A stretch of DNA of 64,000 nt. Source: Acanthopleura granulata. Lineage: Eukaryota; Mollusca; Polyplacophora; Chitonida; Chitonidae. The notes beneath the pieces are model-generated. The model made no database searches and was not told where the DNA came from. It worked only from the letters and a program-made list of their open reading frames with translations. The stretch spans positions 1,205,333 through 1,269,332 of the forward strand of contig JABBOT010000022.1 in the NCBI GenBank assembly GCA_016165875.1, given 5' to 3'. Within the stretch, counting starts at the first letter, position 1. Every line of letters starts with the position of its first letter. Position numbers and translations under genes: made by a program. Below, in pieces: positions 23,801 to 36,304 of this stretch.

Positions 23801-26800
23801 ATCAGTATTCATTTCATTTAGCAAGATTTAACAAAAACTCTCATAACAGCCAACCATATTTTTTGTGATATGGTTGCGTTACCCTCAACAAAGAATTTTT
23901 TATGGATGGCCTAAACCTGTTTTGCCCGAGTGAACAACAGATAAAACCAACAGGCTTGGCGTCATTGGCGCTCAAAACACAAAGGAGTTAGCAATTTCAA
24001 TCTTCAGACACTGTGCTGACATGAAGAAAAAGGAGAAGTTAGGTACGGAGTAAAGTTCTGTACAATTGGAAACAAAGTGACTCTTTCCATATAATACATC
24101 TGCCCTGGTGGGTCAAAAGTAGCAGTAGAACTGCAGCACTCCTCGGCTCCGCATATGACCATCTCAACAACACCTCATGAGCTTACTTTTACTAGGTCTA
24201 AAGATATGGCAGTTAGAACAGTTAAGCAAATGAATGTAATGTAAGTTTAGCACATCAACACCTTAAAATGGTACTTTTGATGCCAACACTTAACTTTTTC
24301 TGATCGGACTAAATTAGTCAAGCTATACAAAACAGTGACCCTAAGACGTGGATGAAGCAATCAGAGTTATTTGAAATGTGCCACTTGAAAAATGCTAAAC
24401 TTTACCTGAAATACACTCAGTTGACTAATACGCTAAAAAGGCACACACATATCACAATGATCACCTCTACAACCTCCATGAATTGCCTTATAACAGGTTT
24501 TGTCATACAGCAGTGAAACAATTGATGATGGTTACGCAAATAAGGCTGATCAACATGCAAGCTATATAAGGCAATATGATCATTATGCAAGTTATATAAG
24601 GCAATATGATCAATATGCAAGTTATATAAGGCAATATGATCAATATGCAAGGATATCAAAAGGCACATACATGAGTCACAGTGATTATTTCTACAAAAGA
24701 GATACAGTGGTTACAAAAATGGAGACAAACAGACAGGGCCATGTTAAAAGCAAACAAATTTGCAAGAAGTTAAGCAGTTCAGGAAGTATAAAGATAAAAA
24801 GTACAGACAAACCTCAAAAACACAGATGTTTGAACATATAAAGCAAGAAAGATTATGTGACAATTACAGGCATAGATTTATAACAAGGAAAACTGAGTCA
24901 GTTGCAGAAAAGTCAAACTAACAGGGATGCTACTGAATGGAAATTTGTTACCTTTCAGATCCAGTCATGTAATCCACTTCTCTGTCATCAAAGTCACCTT
25001 CATCGCTCTCCTCTATGGCCTCATCATCAGAATTGCTCTTGGCATTCTTCTTTTTCTTGACAGCATCCGGGCCACCTTTCTTTTTCTTTTTCTTCCCCTT
25101 GGATTCTGAAAATCAACCACGAAGGAGAGAGATTCATATTATAAGAACAGAGACCAATGCACCTAGGAAGAAAATGACAAAATACAAGAATTTATCTGTG
25201 AAGTTCAATTAGGAAAATGAACTTTTATTGTGTATCAGAGTAATAAGTAATATATGCCTATATAATTCCCTAGACAAGTTTTTCTTATGGATATACAACT
25301 TCTTGGCTTATTAACATGACGTTTCGATGCAGATACTAACATCGTTATCAAATGAGTGAAATCCAAACAATAACGCTCTTAAATACAACAAGTAGAGATA
25401 CAAGTGTCAACATGTAGAACAACGAGGCGACATGATTGAACAAGTTCTCAGGGGGATTAGGCTCGGTGGGGTTCCAGGTCAGTTTGGAGGACAAATAGAT
25501 AATAATAATTCCCGCCCCCCAGCATGACAGCCAACCATCTTAAACCAAATTCATCTGGGCTATTTAACTATAATCAAAATGATGATTTCTGTTTGGTGGT
25601 CTGCCGTCTTACGAAAACAAGAAAAGTATAACTGAATGAAATACTGTATTATCAGGCTTAAGGGCAACTTCAGTAAAAAGTTCCAGCACACAGACACAGA
25701 ACTACAATTACCACCTGACATCATCAGTAACCCATTTCACTGAAGCTTTCGTCATCAAGTCCATTCATGAATAATTTCATTGTTGGTAGCAAAACACAGG
25801 GCACATTTACCGTAACTTCTCAAATCAAACATGGCGAGGGACAAAAACCTTACGGCAGAAGACTTCAAACAGACAACCATGCACACAGACTAATTCATCA
25901 ATTCCGAGCACAAAATACCTTCATCATCTTTTTCTTCATTTTCATCTTCATTTTCGTCATCATCCTCATCTGACAATGCCACCCAATCATCCATGTCAGT
26001 CAACAACTGTAGAAATGACAATTTCAATTACTTTGACTGACTGGTGATGAACAGAATATGCACTAAAGAACAGAGCACGACCTAAAATTTCGCCCCAAAG
26101 GCAGCAGTTTTAAAGGCAAATACAGGTCATAAAGAACGGCTTCTGATCATGAAATTTATATTTTTCCAGTAAGATATCATTCCAACTTCCAACAAATCAA
26201 ACACCACTTTCCTACAAATAACAGAACTTTTAGAATTTGGCACAAAATAATCCGTGGCTCTAGCTTAGAGATCTCCTTACTTCTTTTTTGGGATCTTATT
26301 ATGAAGTGCCCATTGATACAATGAAACTGGATGAAAGGGAAAACGTCAACACTGGATTTTCTGTTTCAGACACCATGTCAACCACTTGTGAATACATGAA
26401 ACATTTTTACTTATTTACCCAGAATTATTTTATTCTAAGGTGTTATTTTCCTAATTTCCAGTCAAATGGTTATTCATTTTATTGGTGGTAAAAGCCTTAT
26501 TTTTTTCGTAATATGGTAGCATATGGTAAATATTCCTTCTCACTCTCACATGTACACTGTACATAAAGAAGGGAGAAGGAAACTGGAGAGCCTGAAGTAA
26601 AATACTCTTCTAAATCCACCACATGTGACATAACATCATACTGGTGGAGGGCAAGAGGTCTCCACTGTACTTCATACAACAGAGCAAAGAGACAACCTAT
26701 TTAACATCGCCAAGGTGCTGAGAACAATATGCGAGAGTAACACAGAAAAAGGGGGTATAGAAAAGAACAATGAAAGTGTAGAACAGAAAAAGGGAGTGCA

Positions 26801-29800
26801 CAACAGAGCAATGGAAGCATAAAACAGAAAAGGGGAGAGTACAACAGAAAAACGGAGTACATAACAGAAAAGGGGAGTGTAGAAAAGTTCCTGTTCACAG
26901 CTGGGATTAAACACACACCCCACATATGACCTAGCCAATGAAAGGCAAGAACCTTAGCCATTCCTCCAGGGCATGCTCCCTCGCATCAATTAAAAATTTG
27001 AAAACAGTTTCTATACCAAGTATATATGATCATACTTACAAAGTCTTTATTTTTTTTCTTGGATTTACTTTGTACAATTTTTTCAGCTTCTTCCATCTCT
27101 TCCTTGTCATCATTTTTTAGCCTCTTCTTGCACATGACATTGAAGTAATTCATGATCCTGTCTCTCCTATAGAGTTAAAATAAACAAAACCACCAATGTT
27201 AATCAAAAATTCTCTGACAACTTCAGCTCATATCAAAGCAGTTTTCCTGCTACGGTATCAGGAATAAAACATTTACACAGCAATGATGTTAAAACAAGCC
27301 ACAGGTGTCACAGAAATTCTTTTTTAAAAAATTCAATACCATTTTAAAAAAAAAAAAGATGGAATTCAACTCTGGGAACAGGCGTAAAGAGACACCTCAC
27401 TCTGAGTAGCCATGTAGCAGAAGCCATGAATGATATAGCCAATCACCCGGCTTAACAAAATGATGTCATACTTTGGCTGCAACATCACATCGCCTCAGCT
27501 CTTGATTGTTAATGGGGGGTTTTATGATGAATAGGCAGATATCGGAGTAATAAATCATAACTGGAGGTGACTTTAAGCGATAAATTGAAATATTTTGGTT
27601 CAACTGGACATTGACAGATTTAAGTGTTGGGTAGCAATTTTTCCAGGCAAGTCTGGCAAGAAAAAGGTCTTTGGACAGCAATTGCCTGAGAATGAGAAGG
27701 TTTCGTGTCACAATAATTCCTTACCAGATAATGAAGCCAGATTTATGAAGGAAATGTCTTCCTAATATCGACAGAAAAGAATCTGTTCCAAATACCCTGC
27801 TGTGTTTGAGATATTACCTGATATCCACAGGCAGCTAATGCTGACACCCATATAGGCAAAGATACGAAAAGGGCTGCTGACAGATGACAAAAACAAAGGG
27901 GTGAAACTCTTTAGTTGGATATATAGTGTTTTAGTTTTTAGTTTTTTCTGTATCTGCATGTAATTTTGGAACTGTGCTGCCTTGTTTATTACCGATGGTG
28001 AAGGAGATGTCAGAGCGAATGTGACGTCACTTCAAATGGCTAACATGGCAAAAATAACGTCCCCAAATGAATGGCTATGTGCTGACAATCATTTGCAATT
28101 TATTCCGTTGATAAGCATTGTAGAACTTTTTAAATATTTTTATAATACCTCTGGAAAACTTCTTTGGTAATTAATTCAAATTTAGAGGCTGACTTTACGT
28201 TCACTTTAAGAATTATGTTCAAACAAGGAATTGCTCTGACTTGCTGAACTCCTCCTCTGCCTCGTCAGAATTGAGGTACTTGTACTTGATGACTGGGGTG
28301 AAGTTGTACCACTCCACCACAGGCGTCGCCTCAAACGCCCCATCCGGGCACTGCGTAAAGATGTAATAGGACGTGTTCTCCGATACTGTGCCCTCACGCA
28401 CACCTTTTAGCCTAGTATGGGAGAAAGGAATCAGTCACTCATAGATTTTACCAGCACATCCAAAATATTCTGCTCCAACCAGTCCTATTAGCCTAAAATT
28501 TAATCATATGATCATTTTATGATGACTTTCATGGACAGCATATCTTTACATTTAAACCTGGCTTAATTTTTTGTTGTTTCCAATTCCCAAATGCATATAT
28601 TACAATTAAATCAACGGAATCAAGTGATCAACCTTCATAAATGAACCACTAAGCTCACTACCATAAAGTGAACATACCAAATTTACTTACCACCTGTAAC
28701 ATCAAAACTGAGAATCAATCAACTGGAACAGTATTGTGAGATTAACATACATGTAGTTCTTTCTCCCTAATAAAACAATTGTAGAAGACTTTCAAGAACT
28801 TACTTTTTAGCCTGTTTCCCAGTTGCAATCTTCATAAGCCATGGCTGAGAGTTAGGATTATACTTTCTACGTATTATTCCGTATCTTCTTCTTCGAGCCT
28901 CTTCTTTTTGTTCTCTCCCAAATTCACTGCCAGCTCCAAATTTTGGCAAGGTGTCAATATCATAAGCAGATTTGTACTCTTTGAAATTGTTTTCTCGTTC
29001 TAACTTAACTGGCGTCTACAACAGAGAAATTATGTTCACAATGTAATTAAACAATCTGATCATTGCAAAATAGTAAGATACCAGAATTAAATGAAAGAAA
29101 ATAAATTTTATTATCACGAATATATCTACATACACGTATGGGTCAAAGTTATCTAGAAAACAAAACAGTAAAATAACTTACCTTAAAAAAGCTCATCAGT
29201 ATTTAACCATTTGCTTTTCTCCAAATAATACATTAATTGGATGCATACATATACATGTATAACTTTAAATTATGACCAGTTAAATTTCAAACCATAACAA
29301 ATACCAATCATGCATGTTTACACAAAGCAACTGTAGGTCAGAAGAAGGGTCACAAACCTCTCCCATCTTCTGAAAGTCTATGTTCAAACTGGTCGCAAAC
29401 TTCAGCATGCTCAACTTTTTCTGTCTGTTTCTGTCAAAACAAGAAGATTAGGCACATTTGTTTTCTGTCCATATATTTTACAGCCTCTCTATTTGCTTAT
29501 TTATCTATTTGCCGGCGGTTTTCTAGCCACTTTTCTAGAAATATGGAAAATTGAATTTCAGACAAATTTTCTATTGAGTTTTCATGAAATAAATTGAGTT
29601 TTTGATACAATGGTGATGAAAAGTATTGAGTTTTCATGAAATAAACTGAGTTTTTGATACAATGGTGATGAAAAGTATTGAGTTTTCATGAAATAAATTG
29701 AGCTTTTGATACAATGGTGATGAAAGGTATTGAGTTTTCTTATTTGTTCTAATTGAGTTTCTGAACAAGTGGCTAGAAAAACACCTGACTGAGACTGCAC

Positions 29801-32800
29801 ACATACAGACTGCACTTCAGACAGAACATTTTATTCATTTTGTTTGTGTTTTTGGCATTTGTAAAGTTTATGTTTGGTCACCTCATAATGAATATGATGT
29901 CAGTTCACTGAACATTGAGCTTCTGATGTCCAAATGGGCAGCAACATCAACTTTAGTATTCCTGACCAGTGCTAATCCTATACTCAGAACTGGTAAATGG
30001 GTAAAGACTTTACCCTGTCATAAAACACAGGGTATTGGATAACACGATTCTGTCAAGCCACAGTCAGTGAGCTGGGTTTGATCTTACAGTACAATTTATC
30101 AATCAGGGCCAGAACGTATTCTGCAGGTCTGTCTTCTTACCTGGGCAGCCTCACAACAAACTCCTGGCTGGAGCCAGCTGAAGTCCCAGCCTGTAAAATA
30201 TCAACACGTTACGATCTTTATTAAAAGTACCAGTATCCAAATGCCATGGATTTATTAGTGACATCTGACAGACTTCTGTCAATCTATGCTTGGCTAAGTC
30301 TTTGGAACAAGATTTTGGCCATTTCAAAACTCAGCTTGAACCTGAGTCGCTTTGGCCTGGTGGGAGAAAAGGCTGATGGAGATCAATGCATTAGCTATCT
30401 GGCCTCACTCCTGCACTAATTTCATGACAGTCTGGGTGATATCCTCGCTGTACGCGTTTGTATTTACTTATTTATTTGATTGGCATTCTGCCATATTAAA
30501 AAATAGTTCACTTTAATATATAATGGAAGCCAGCATTATGATGAGAGGAAACCAGGCAGTGGCCAGGATAAACCCATTACCATCCAAAGGCAAACCTTCT
30601 CATGAACAACTGGAGAGGAAGCCCACCAAATCTGGACTGGAACTGCATTAGTGAGAGCATTGTTGCTCTAGCTAGCTATATCAGTGAAGCTGACACCTGA
30701 TTTAACAATGTACTAACATACCAGGCTTGGTACATTAATTCCTCGTCAGATCTACAAAGGTCCCTTGTATACATTTATTGTGGTTTACCCAAAGATACGA
30801 CCGTACAGAGGATCACATGACTCTGATATGGATATGTGTCGAGTAATAACACCAGTACACTAATTTACTAGCGAGACTCAGCTGAAAGGATGTGGAATTT
30901 TGCAGATTACTACTCTGAGTTGGACCACACTATTACATTTGGCGCTCTTTAATTTATAGCAAACGCAGTTGGCTCTGTAGACAACACGTGTGTACATGCG
31001 TGTATGTCATTTGTTCCAGTCTCAATGTGAGACCCGCAGACTTCACAAAGCAAAGCTTTTACTTCCGAGGTCAGCGCGTGCTTGGAGGTGGCCATTACCG
31101 AGATCTAGGTCTCGAACTGAGCAGTCAAGGTGAAGGACGTACAGCGAGGCTATCGAAAGTGATGATAAAAATGCTGTAGATTTATGAGGTTACCATAACT
31201 GAAAGAAATAATGCGAGGCTGCTTCAACAAAGCCGTTAACAGAGCAAACTTATGTTAATATTCTACTGTAAAAATAGAGCCAAAACAAGGTGTGGGTCAA
31301 TGTAATCCGTGATTTATGTCACAAGACCGTCCGTTGTTGCTGGAAGCAGGGCCATGACATCATTTCATTGACATCAAATGTTCCTTTCCTGAATCATCAT
31401 AATAAAAAAAGCATGTCGTTACTGATACATTGTAACATTGTAGACATTGTGCTACAATCAATCTCACACTAGCAGGACTACCTCACAGGATTAAAAAACC
31501 TGCTGCCTTCCCACTGTCTTTGGTCTAAAGATATTGATTGGGTTGATGGATAGGTGGTTGAGAATATCTGCGAAATAAATTTTGATTGTACATTAATGTA
31601 AATTTGTAAACACATAAAAGAAGCTATATATGTATTGTATCAAGGATGGATATTTCAACGCCCAAGAACTCTACATGCTCGACTTCTAACAAAAGAAAAA
31701 ACTGGAAGGCAACGAAACCAGCTACACACACCTCCGGTTGTGACGTCACAGAAAATTTAGAGTCGCCGAGATGTATGGCGGACTAGGACAAAATATTCAA
31801 AGTTAGTAAAATACTTTTCAGCGTTGTTTGTTTTGAATATTTAGTTCACCCTAAGCTTTGACAGTATTGTGACTTATGTGTGTCAAAGTTTGAACGAAGA
31901 AAAAAACAAAGCATAAACTGCAAACGAAAGGGATGTGGACAACGTAGATAGCACTGTGATGCTTCATTTACAGAGTGGCTCTCTCTTAAATTTGTTAAAG
32001 TCTTTTTTTTTTTTTATTAGTTGTTTGCATTAGCTTAGAGAACTGCTTAATGCCTGTGGGGCTTTCGCTGTCCAAAGATTAAAAGTCAGACCCCTCTCTC
32101 ACCCCCGACAATGCAAAGTAAAATATGAAATTGTGGAAGACAGCCGACCGGCTTCAGTGATCACTGTGCAAACTGCCCCATGTAAATGCCATTTCTGCTT
32201 ACATATTTTTTTCATCGTATAATTTTGATATATATTTATCGTATAATATCTATATATTTTTTTTCATATAATACTATGGCTACATTGTTTGTGATCTTTA
32301 TTAATTTATTGTTTGGTCTCCTGGAACAAACAGGAGTGACTTTTTACTAATTCAATACAGATGTAGAATCCAGAGTAATTACATTATTTAATGCAACGGA
32401 TCGATTCATTTGGTAGAATGAAGTTACAATAAAGTCGCAAAATAGTCAAAAATGTTTTGGGGATAAAAAATATATAACATTCTTAAGTAGCATACTCAAA
32501 ATCAGACAGAAGGCAAGTCTTTGGAGTTTATTTATCTTGTCAAAGAAGGAAATAAACCATGCTACTTTGGTATGTTAAGAAAGGACCCCTTGAAAACTAA
32601 AACTGTGTCCTCGTTGCCTTATTGCTATAAAAAGAAGGCACCGGTATTATAAGAGTAAGCGCCAACAATCGTACCGGTCGGCCCGTTTCAGTTGTCGGGC
32701 ATGTGTTTTACACGGCACAAGTCATCTATATTGCGTTCGCCCCTAGGCTTTGACTATTTCATATTACAGAAAAAGACACTGACAGACAATATTTCTATAT

Positions 32801-33043
32801 TTGTCAATTTAATAAAATATTCGCCCCCAGTAACAAACGGGAAACCGATCACAGTAAATATACTGTACACGTATCACACGATGTTCATTATTCGATACTT
32901 GGAGTGTTTCGTTCCAAAACGAGCCGGGTAAAATTAAAACATTTGACACTCAAGAAATCACTTCAGATATAAACGCCACACCTCGACATGTCATTTCTAG
33001 GGCCCTGCACCTGCCATTTCGTTACCTGACTTGTGGATGCCAT
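20867..33043 (-). CDS. GTF2F1: General transcription factor IIF subunit 1 (TFIIF-alpha, RAP74), 13 exons
   Basis: TFIIF-alpha with TFIIF-beta binds RNA polymerase II and helps initiation and elongation. Minus-strand exons: 33026-33043, 30141-30190, 29358-29430, 28804-29015, 28241-28411, 27040-27166, 25919-26006, 24952-25105, 23428-23603, 22867-22955, 22003-22090, 21661-21748, 20867-21074. All junctions are GT-AG and phases agree; the sum is 1542 bases, 513 residues (human 517). The N-terminal dimerisation domain (to about residue 175) carries GAGSEFGREQKEEARRRRYG and NTSYYIFTQCPDGAFEA. The middle is acidic and Lys-rich with DSDD/EVDYMTGSE and SDSESDIE like the human protein. The winged helix is residues ~448-513 (EDAIRRYLMRKPMTTKDLL to NEVLYLSLK). 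Exon 1 encodes only MASTSQ and is placed by phase, an ATG and a GTAACG donor. Confidence 0.95.
21170..21345 (-). mobile_element. SINE fragment in GTF2F1 intron 12
   Basis: Plus strand reads 'gttgtttaacacc', 'tttcacttgtacaatgacgg', 'ggaggaaaccgg' and 'ggcaagttgctgac', the same order of blocks as the 3' two thirds of the SINE at 54548-54835. Diverged and without the tRNA head. Confidence 0.65.
22415..22850. repeat. Minisatellite, 32-base unit, GTF2F1 intron 10
   Basis: About 13 imperfect copies of a unit built on 'gagtttggctacccctgagt' followed by 'tggggcacctct'. Degeneracy rises at 22620-22740. It lies between the exons at 22867 and 22090. Confidence 0.9.
23225..23390. repeat. Minisatellite, 21-base unit, GTF2F1 intron 9
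   Basis: Around seven copies of 'gtaaacatgaacacatcagt' plus one base, with shorter or variant copies at the edges. The array ends about 40 bases from the exon at 23428-23603. Confidence 0.85.
24540..24660. repeat. Minisatellite, 30-base unit, GTF2F1 intron 8
   Basis: Four nearly identical copies of a unit containing 'gcaagttatataaggcaata' and 'tgatcaatat'. Confidence 0.9.
26730..26890. repeat. Short-unit tandem repeat, GTF2F1 intron 6
   Basis: Imperfect copies of 'aacagaaaaaggggagtgta' about 20 bases long, mixed with 'gaacaatgaaagtgtag' variants, roughly seven copies. Confidence 0.75.
29590..29745. repeat. Tandem repeat, 52-base unit, three copies, GTF2F1 intron 2
   Basis: 'gatacaatggtgatgaaa' recurs at 29604, 29656 and 29708, an exact period of 52 bases, together with 'ttgagttttcatgaaataaa'. 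The array sits in the intron between the exons at 29358-29430 and 30141-30190. Confidence 0.9.
30455..30650 (-). mobile_element. SINE fragment in GTF2F1 intron 1
   Basis: 'tatttacttatttatttgat' followed by 'gattggcattctg', 'gccagcattatgatgagagg' and 'aaaccaggcag' is the diverged reverse of the common SINE 3' region (compare 54548-54835). Confidence 0.7.
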
Positions 33044-33282
33044 CTCTTCCGTATTAACTTGACACAAAAACGTAAATAAACATATTGACTTTATTTTACT
33101 TAGCCGCTTTCAGTATCCACAATTTTATTCTTTGTAGCTCCGGCCATTACAGCTTTTTTGAGTGTGTCGCCTTTTTTTAATAGAATGATTTTGTGCAACA
33201 TATTTATAATAGAAGTAAACAAACTCTTTACAAAATGTTAATGTCACTGTTTAATACGAAACAGTGTATGCCATGACGACAA
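33044..33282. promoter_or_regulatory. Shared bidirectional promoter of GTF2F1 and the unnamed gene
   Basis: The two start codons, on opposite strands, are 239 bases apart. The tract is AT-rich with one GC-richer patch ('agctccggccatta' near 33136-33150). No TATA box can be assigned with confidence. Two ATGs upstream of 33283 (33268, 33273) either stop at once or are out of frame. Confidence 0.55.
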
Positions 33283-36200
33283 ATGGCTCGAAACGAGGAG
33301 AAACAGCTCACTCGACTGAATCGTCTGTTTTTGCAACAGCAAAGAGAGGGTAATAATATATAGCTGTTTGTTTAAAGCAGAAACATAATGTTCATCCAAC
33401 ATGAGCGTCATTTACGTGGCTTAAAACTGCACTGTGTAATTTTGTTGTCTTGTTGCCTGTTTAATTTAAAGAGGGCACAACACAATGTCCAGTGGCTTTT
33501 TATTTATTTTTTTTCCATTGTTATTTACACCGTACTTTGGAATATCAATGGCTTTTTAGTCAACCTGTTCTATAAAATTTCTTGCTACTAGTTAAGGTGA
33601 ATGAAAGAATTAAACTTTATTTAAAAGCTCTATAAGTAAAGCTGTCTGGGCATATTTTTGCTTTCGTTTCTTTCAGAAGAAGAAAAGAAAAACCCAAAGA
33701 GACCAAAGCTTGTAAGTGTATAAATATGGTTTTCCTTTGACTGTCTGAATCCAACAAAGAAGAGCAAAACTAAAGAGGGGATTGAGACACATACAGATTG
33801 AGCTGCCCCTGACCTTGTATTCCTGATTTAGTAAAATGTTAACTTGATGACAATTCGGGAAGAGACGAGCTGTAGACATTGGCTTGAGTGAGTAAACTCA
33901 GTTAAAGCCAGAAGTGCCCTTAGGTTTGCATTTTCAGTGTTTATCACTATACATCATGAATTTATCCTAAACACAGCAAGAAACCCAAACCAAACAACAT
34001 TTTTAATTCATCAGCCATTCTTGTTCATTACAGAATACCTTGAACTCTATAGCTGATATTCAGAAATGGTTGCCCAGCTTGAAGAAAGACATCGATTTTT
34101 ACCTGAAGGTGAGCCATCAAAGTCTTTTGCCATGGCATTTTGTGGTACAAGAACAGGATATGGTCTGAAGATTGTTTGCTAAAATGACAAACTGTCACTC
34201 CATCATGATTGACCATGTGTCTCAGCTGTTGATTTTGGAAGTGTTTTGAAGAGCCCATGTGGTAGTTTCTCTACATTTCAGTGTAATGAGGACAAGATCG
34301 GTAAAAATAGGATAAACCAGTCTACAGGGATGACTGATGAATATTTCGTTTTGTGCCCATTGCCATCACTGCACCCACTGTCTTGCTACTGTGCACAGAA
34401 AATGAAAGAGTTTACATGTATGTTGTCTGCACCTTTGGCAATCACAAGTGCCATGCTAGCGTGCATGGAAAATACAAGAGTTTATGTTGTCTGTACCCAC
34501 AGCAATCACAAGTGCCATGCTACCGTGCATGGAAAATGCAAGAGTTTATGTTGTCTGTACCCACAGCAATCACAAGTGCCATGCTACCCTGCATGGGAAA
34601 TGCAAGAGTTTATGTTATCTGTACCCACAGCAATCACAAGTGTCATGCTGCGGTGCATGAAAAATGCAAGAGTTTATGTTGTCTGTACTCACAGCTTTCA
34701 CAAATGCCATGTTATTCTGTACAGAAAATACAAGAGTTTATGTTATCTGTACCCACAGCAATCACAAGTGCCATGTTACCCTGCAAGGAAAATACAAGAG
34801 TTTTCACAGGAGATTGACAGGCTGAAGAGAGAGTACCAGGCATTTGTCCGCAAGTTAAGACAGTTAGATCCAAGTGTGGAGGTAGTACCATGGACGGAAA
34901 GGGGCTACAGTGCGCGGAAAAGACCAGCGGACTCAACAGGTTTGTGATTGCTATTTGTTATTGATTCATGTTTGTGTGTGTGTGTGTGTGCGTTTGCTTT
35001 TCTTTTTTTTGGCTGAGAATTTATTATTGGATTTTTAAGTTATTGTAAAGGCATTGTAGAAAAAAACTTGTTCTACTGATTCCCAATTGAGGAAGACTCA
35101 GGCAAATAAAAATCTGAATATTGCAGGTTGTGTCTGAGTGATTAAAGTGGGGTTCAGTCATGGCCATTGAGAGGGAATTTGTAGATGCCTCCACTCTCAC
35201 CGTTGATAGCGCCTTAAATAAATGGTCACTGATGCTCACATGCCCTAATGGACCATCAAGTGTTCATTGAAGACTAGTTTTCTTTAATCAGTATTACGTC
35301 CCAAAGTATGGTCAGTAACTTGAGAAAGACCATTTGTTTACCATGGACTGTCCAGTTTCCTCCATCCAAGAGTAAAAAATGCTTGAATATGAGGTCAAAC
35401 AACAATCAGATAGATAAGTAAATAACAATAATATAAACCTCAGTACACAAGGCTTTGGGATGGAAAAATTTGGCCTTTTATAAAGACACCGATTTGGCAT
35501 AAGCAACAAGGCCTTGCTCTCAAGGATACTGATCTAAACATCAGAGCATTACAGGACCCATGTGTCTGAGTAGAAAATAATTCAAGATGGGCCAACAGAA
35601 CAGAGAATTTGAATACATATGGCTTTGGCCTTTGCCCATAGTCGTATTATAACATCACCTTACTGAGAACTGCATGAATCCATTATCCAAATATCTCAGA
35701 ATTCACATCAATAAATAAATAAATAAAGAAGTCAACAGTTTATGGTGCTTTTATTGTTGTTGTTTCAGTGGAAAATGGTGATGTGACTTCAGTCAAATCC
35801 CCCAAACCTGTTGAGTTCAAAAGCATTGATGCCAATACTGACAGATCTGACGGCCATGGAGGTGAAAGTCTGACATGTCGCAGAAATATCCATCAAGCAT
35901 TTGTTCCCATTGTTACACCCATCTTAGAAAAAGAAGAAAAGTTTCAAAAATTGTATGGATATCAGGATGCTAAGGCAGAAGTACCATCAAATTTTCACTT
36001 TGACTTGGAAGACAAACCACTTCAGTTTGCCAAAGTTTCAGATCAGTCTGTTTTGTTAGAGACATGTCAACCAGAAAATAGTGAGCTAGAAATAAAGTGG
36101 CCTGGAGAATCTTGCAATTTGAGATTTCAGAGCTCTCCAAATGTGAGAAAAGGTGAAGTATCCGAAGATGGCCCAGGCAGTGTTGAAACATTCAAGGGAG

Positions 36201-36304
36201 ATAACTCTCTTCAGAAAAATTCTCTTTCAAACCTGGCAGATATGTATGGTGGATCATCTTCAGAATCGGAGGACTCTGGGGACAGCCCTATAATCGGAAC
36301 ATGA
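33283..36304 (+). CDS. Conserved-looking protein with ISY1-like N-terminus, function unknown, five exons
   Basis: I cannot name this gene. Exons 33283-33349, 33677-33711, 34034-34108, 34759-34939 and 35769-36304 have GT-AG junctions with agreeing phases and give 297 residues. It starts MARNEEKQLTRLNRL, resembling the first residues of splicing factor ISY1 (MARNAEKA...), but the rest is different. After a Lys-rich stretch come NTLNSIADIQKWLPSLKKDI, a short coiled coil near residues 74-97 (QEIDRLKREYQAFVRKLRQL) and a PWTERGYSARKRP motif; the last ~175 residues are low in recognisable structure and end in an acidic Ser-rich tail (GGSSSESEDSGDS). It is probably nuclear (basic patches RPK, RKRP), which is inference. 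It shares a promoter region with GTF2F1. Exon 4 begins at the last unit of a 64-base tandem repeat that supplies its acceptor site. Confidence 0.85.
34375..34822 (+). repeat. 64-base tandem repeat carrying the exon 4 splice acceptor
   Basis: Copies begin at 34439, 34503, 34567, 34631, 34695 and 34759, an exact 64-base period, with a degenerate copy from about 34375. Each unit reads 'caatcacaagtgccatgcta' ... 'acaagagtttatgt' ... 'tctgtacccacag'. The last copy is the true acceptor and the first ~48 bases of exon 4. Copies starting at 34503, 34567, 34631 and 34695 are also preceded by an AG (three 'acccacag', one 'actcacag'). Confidence 0.95.
35300..35425 (+). mobile_element. SINE 3' fragment in intron 4 of the unnamed gene
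   Basis: 'gtccagtttcctccatccaa' followed by a degenerate body and 'aacaatcagatagataagta' is the plus-strand order of the common SINE end (compare 61350-61475). Strongly diverged. Confidence 0.5.

Noticed and set aside
34246..34758. Upstream part of the 233-codon frame as a normal coding exon
   Set aside because: Only the part from 34759 continues the conserved-looking protein in phase with exon 3; the upstream part is repeat units with changing frame.
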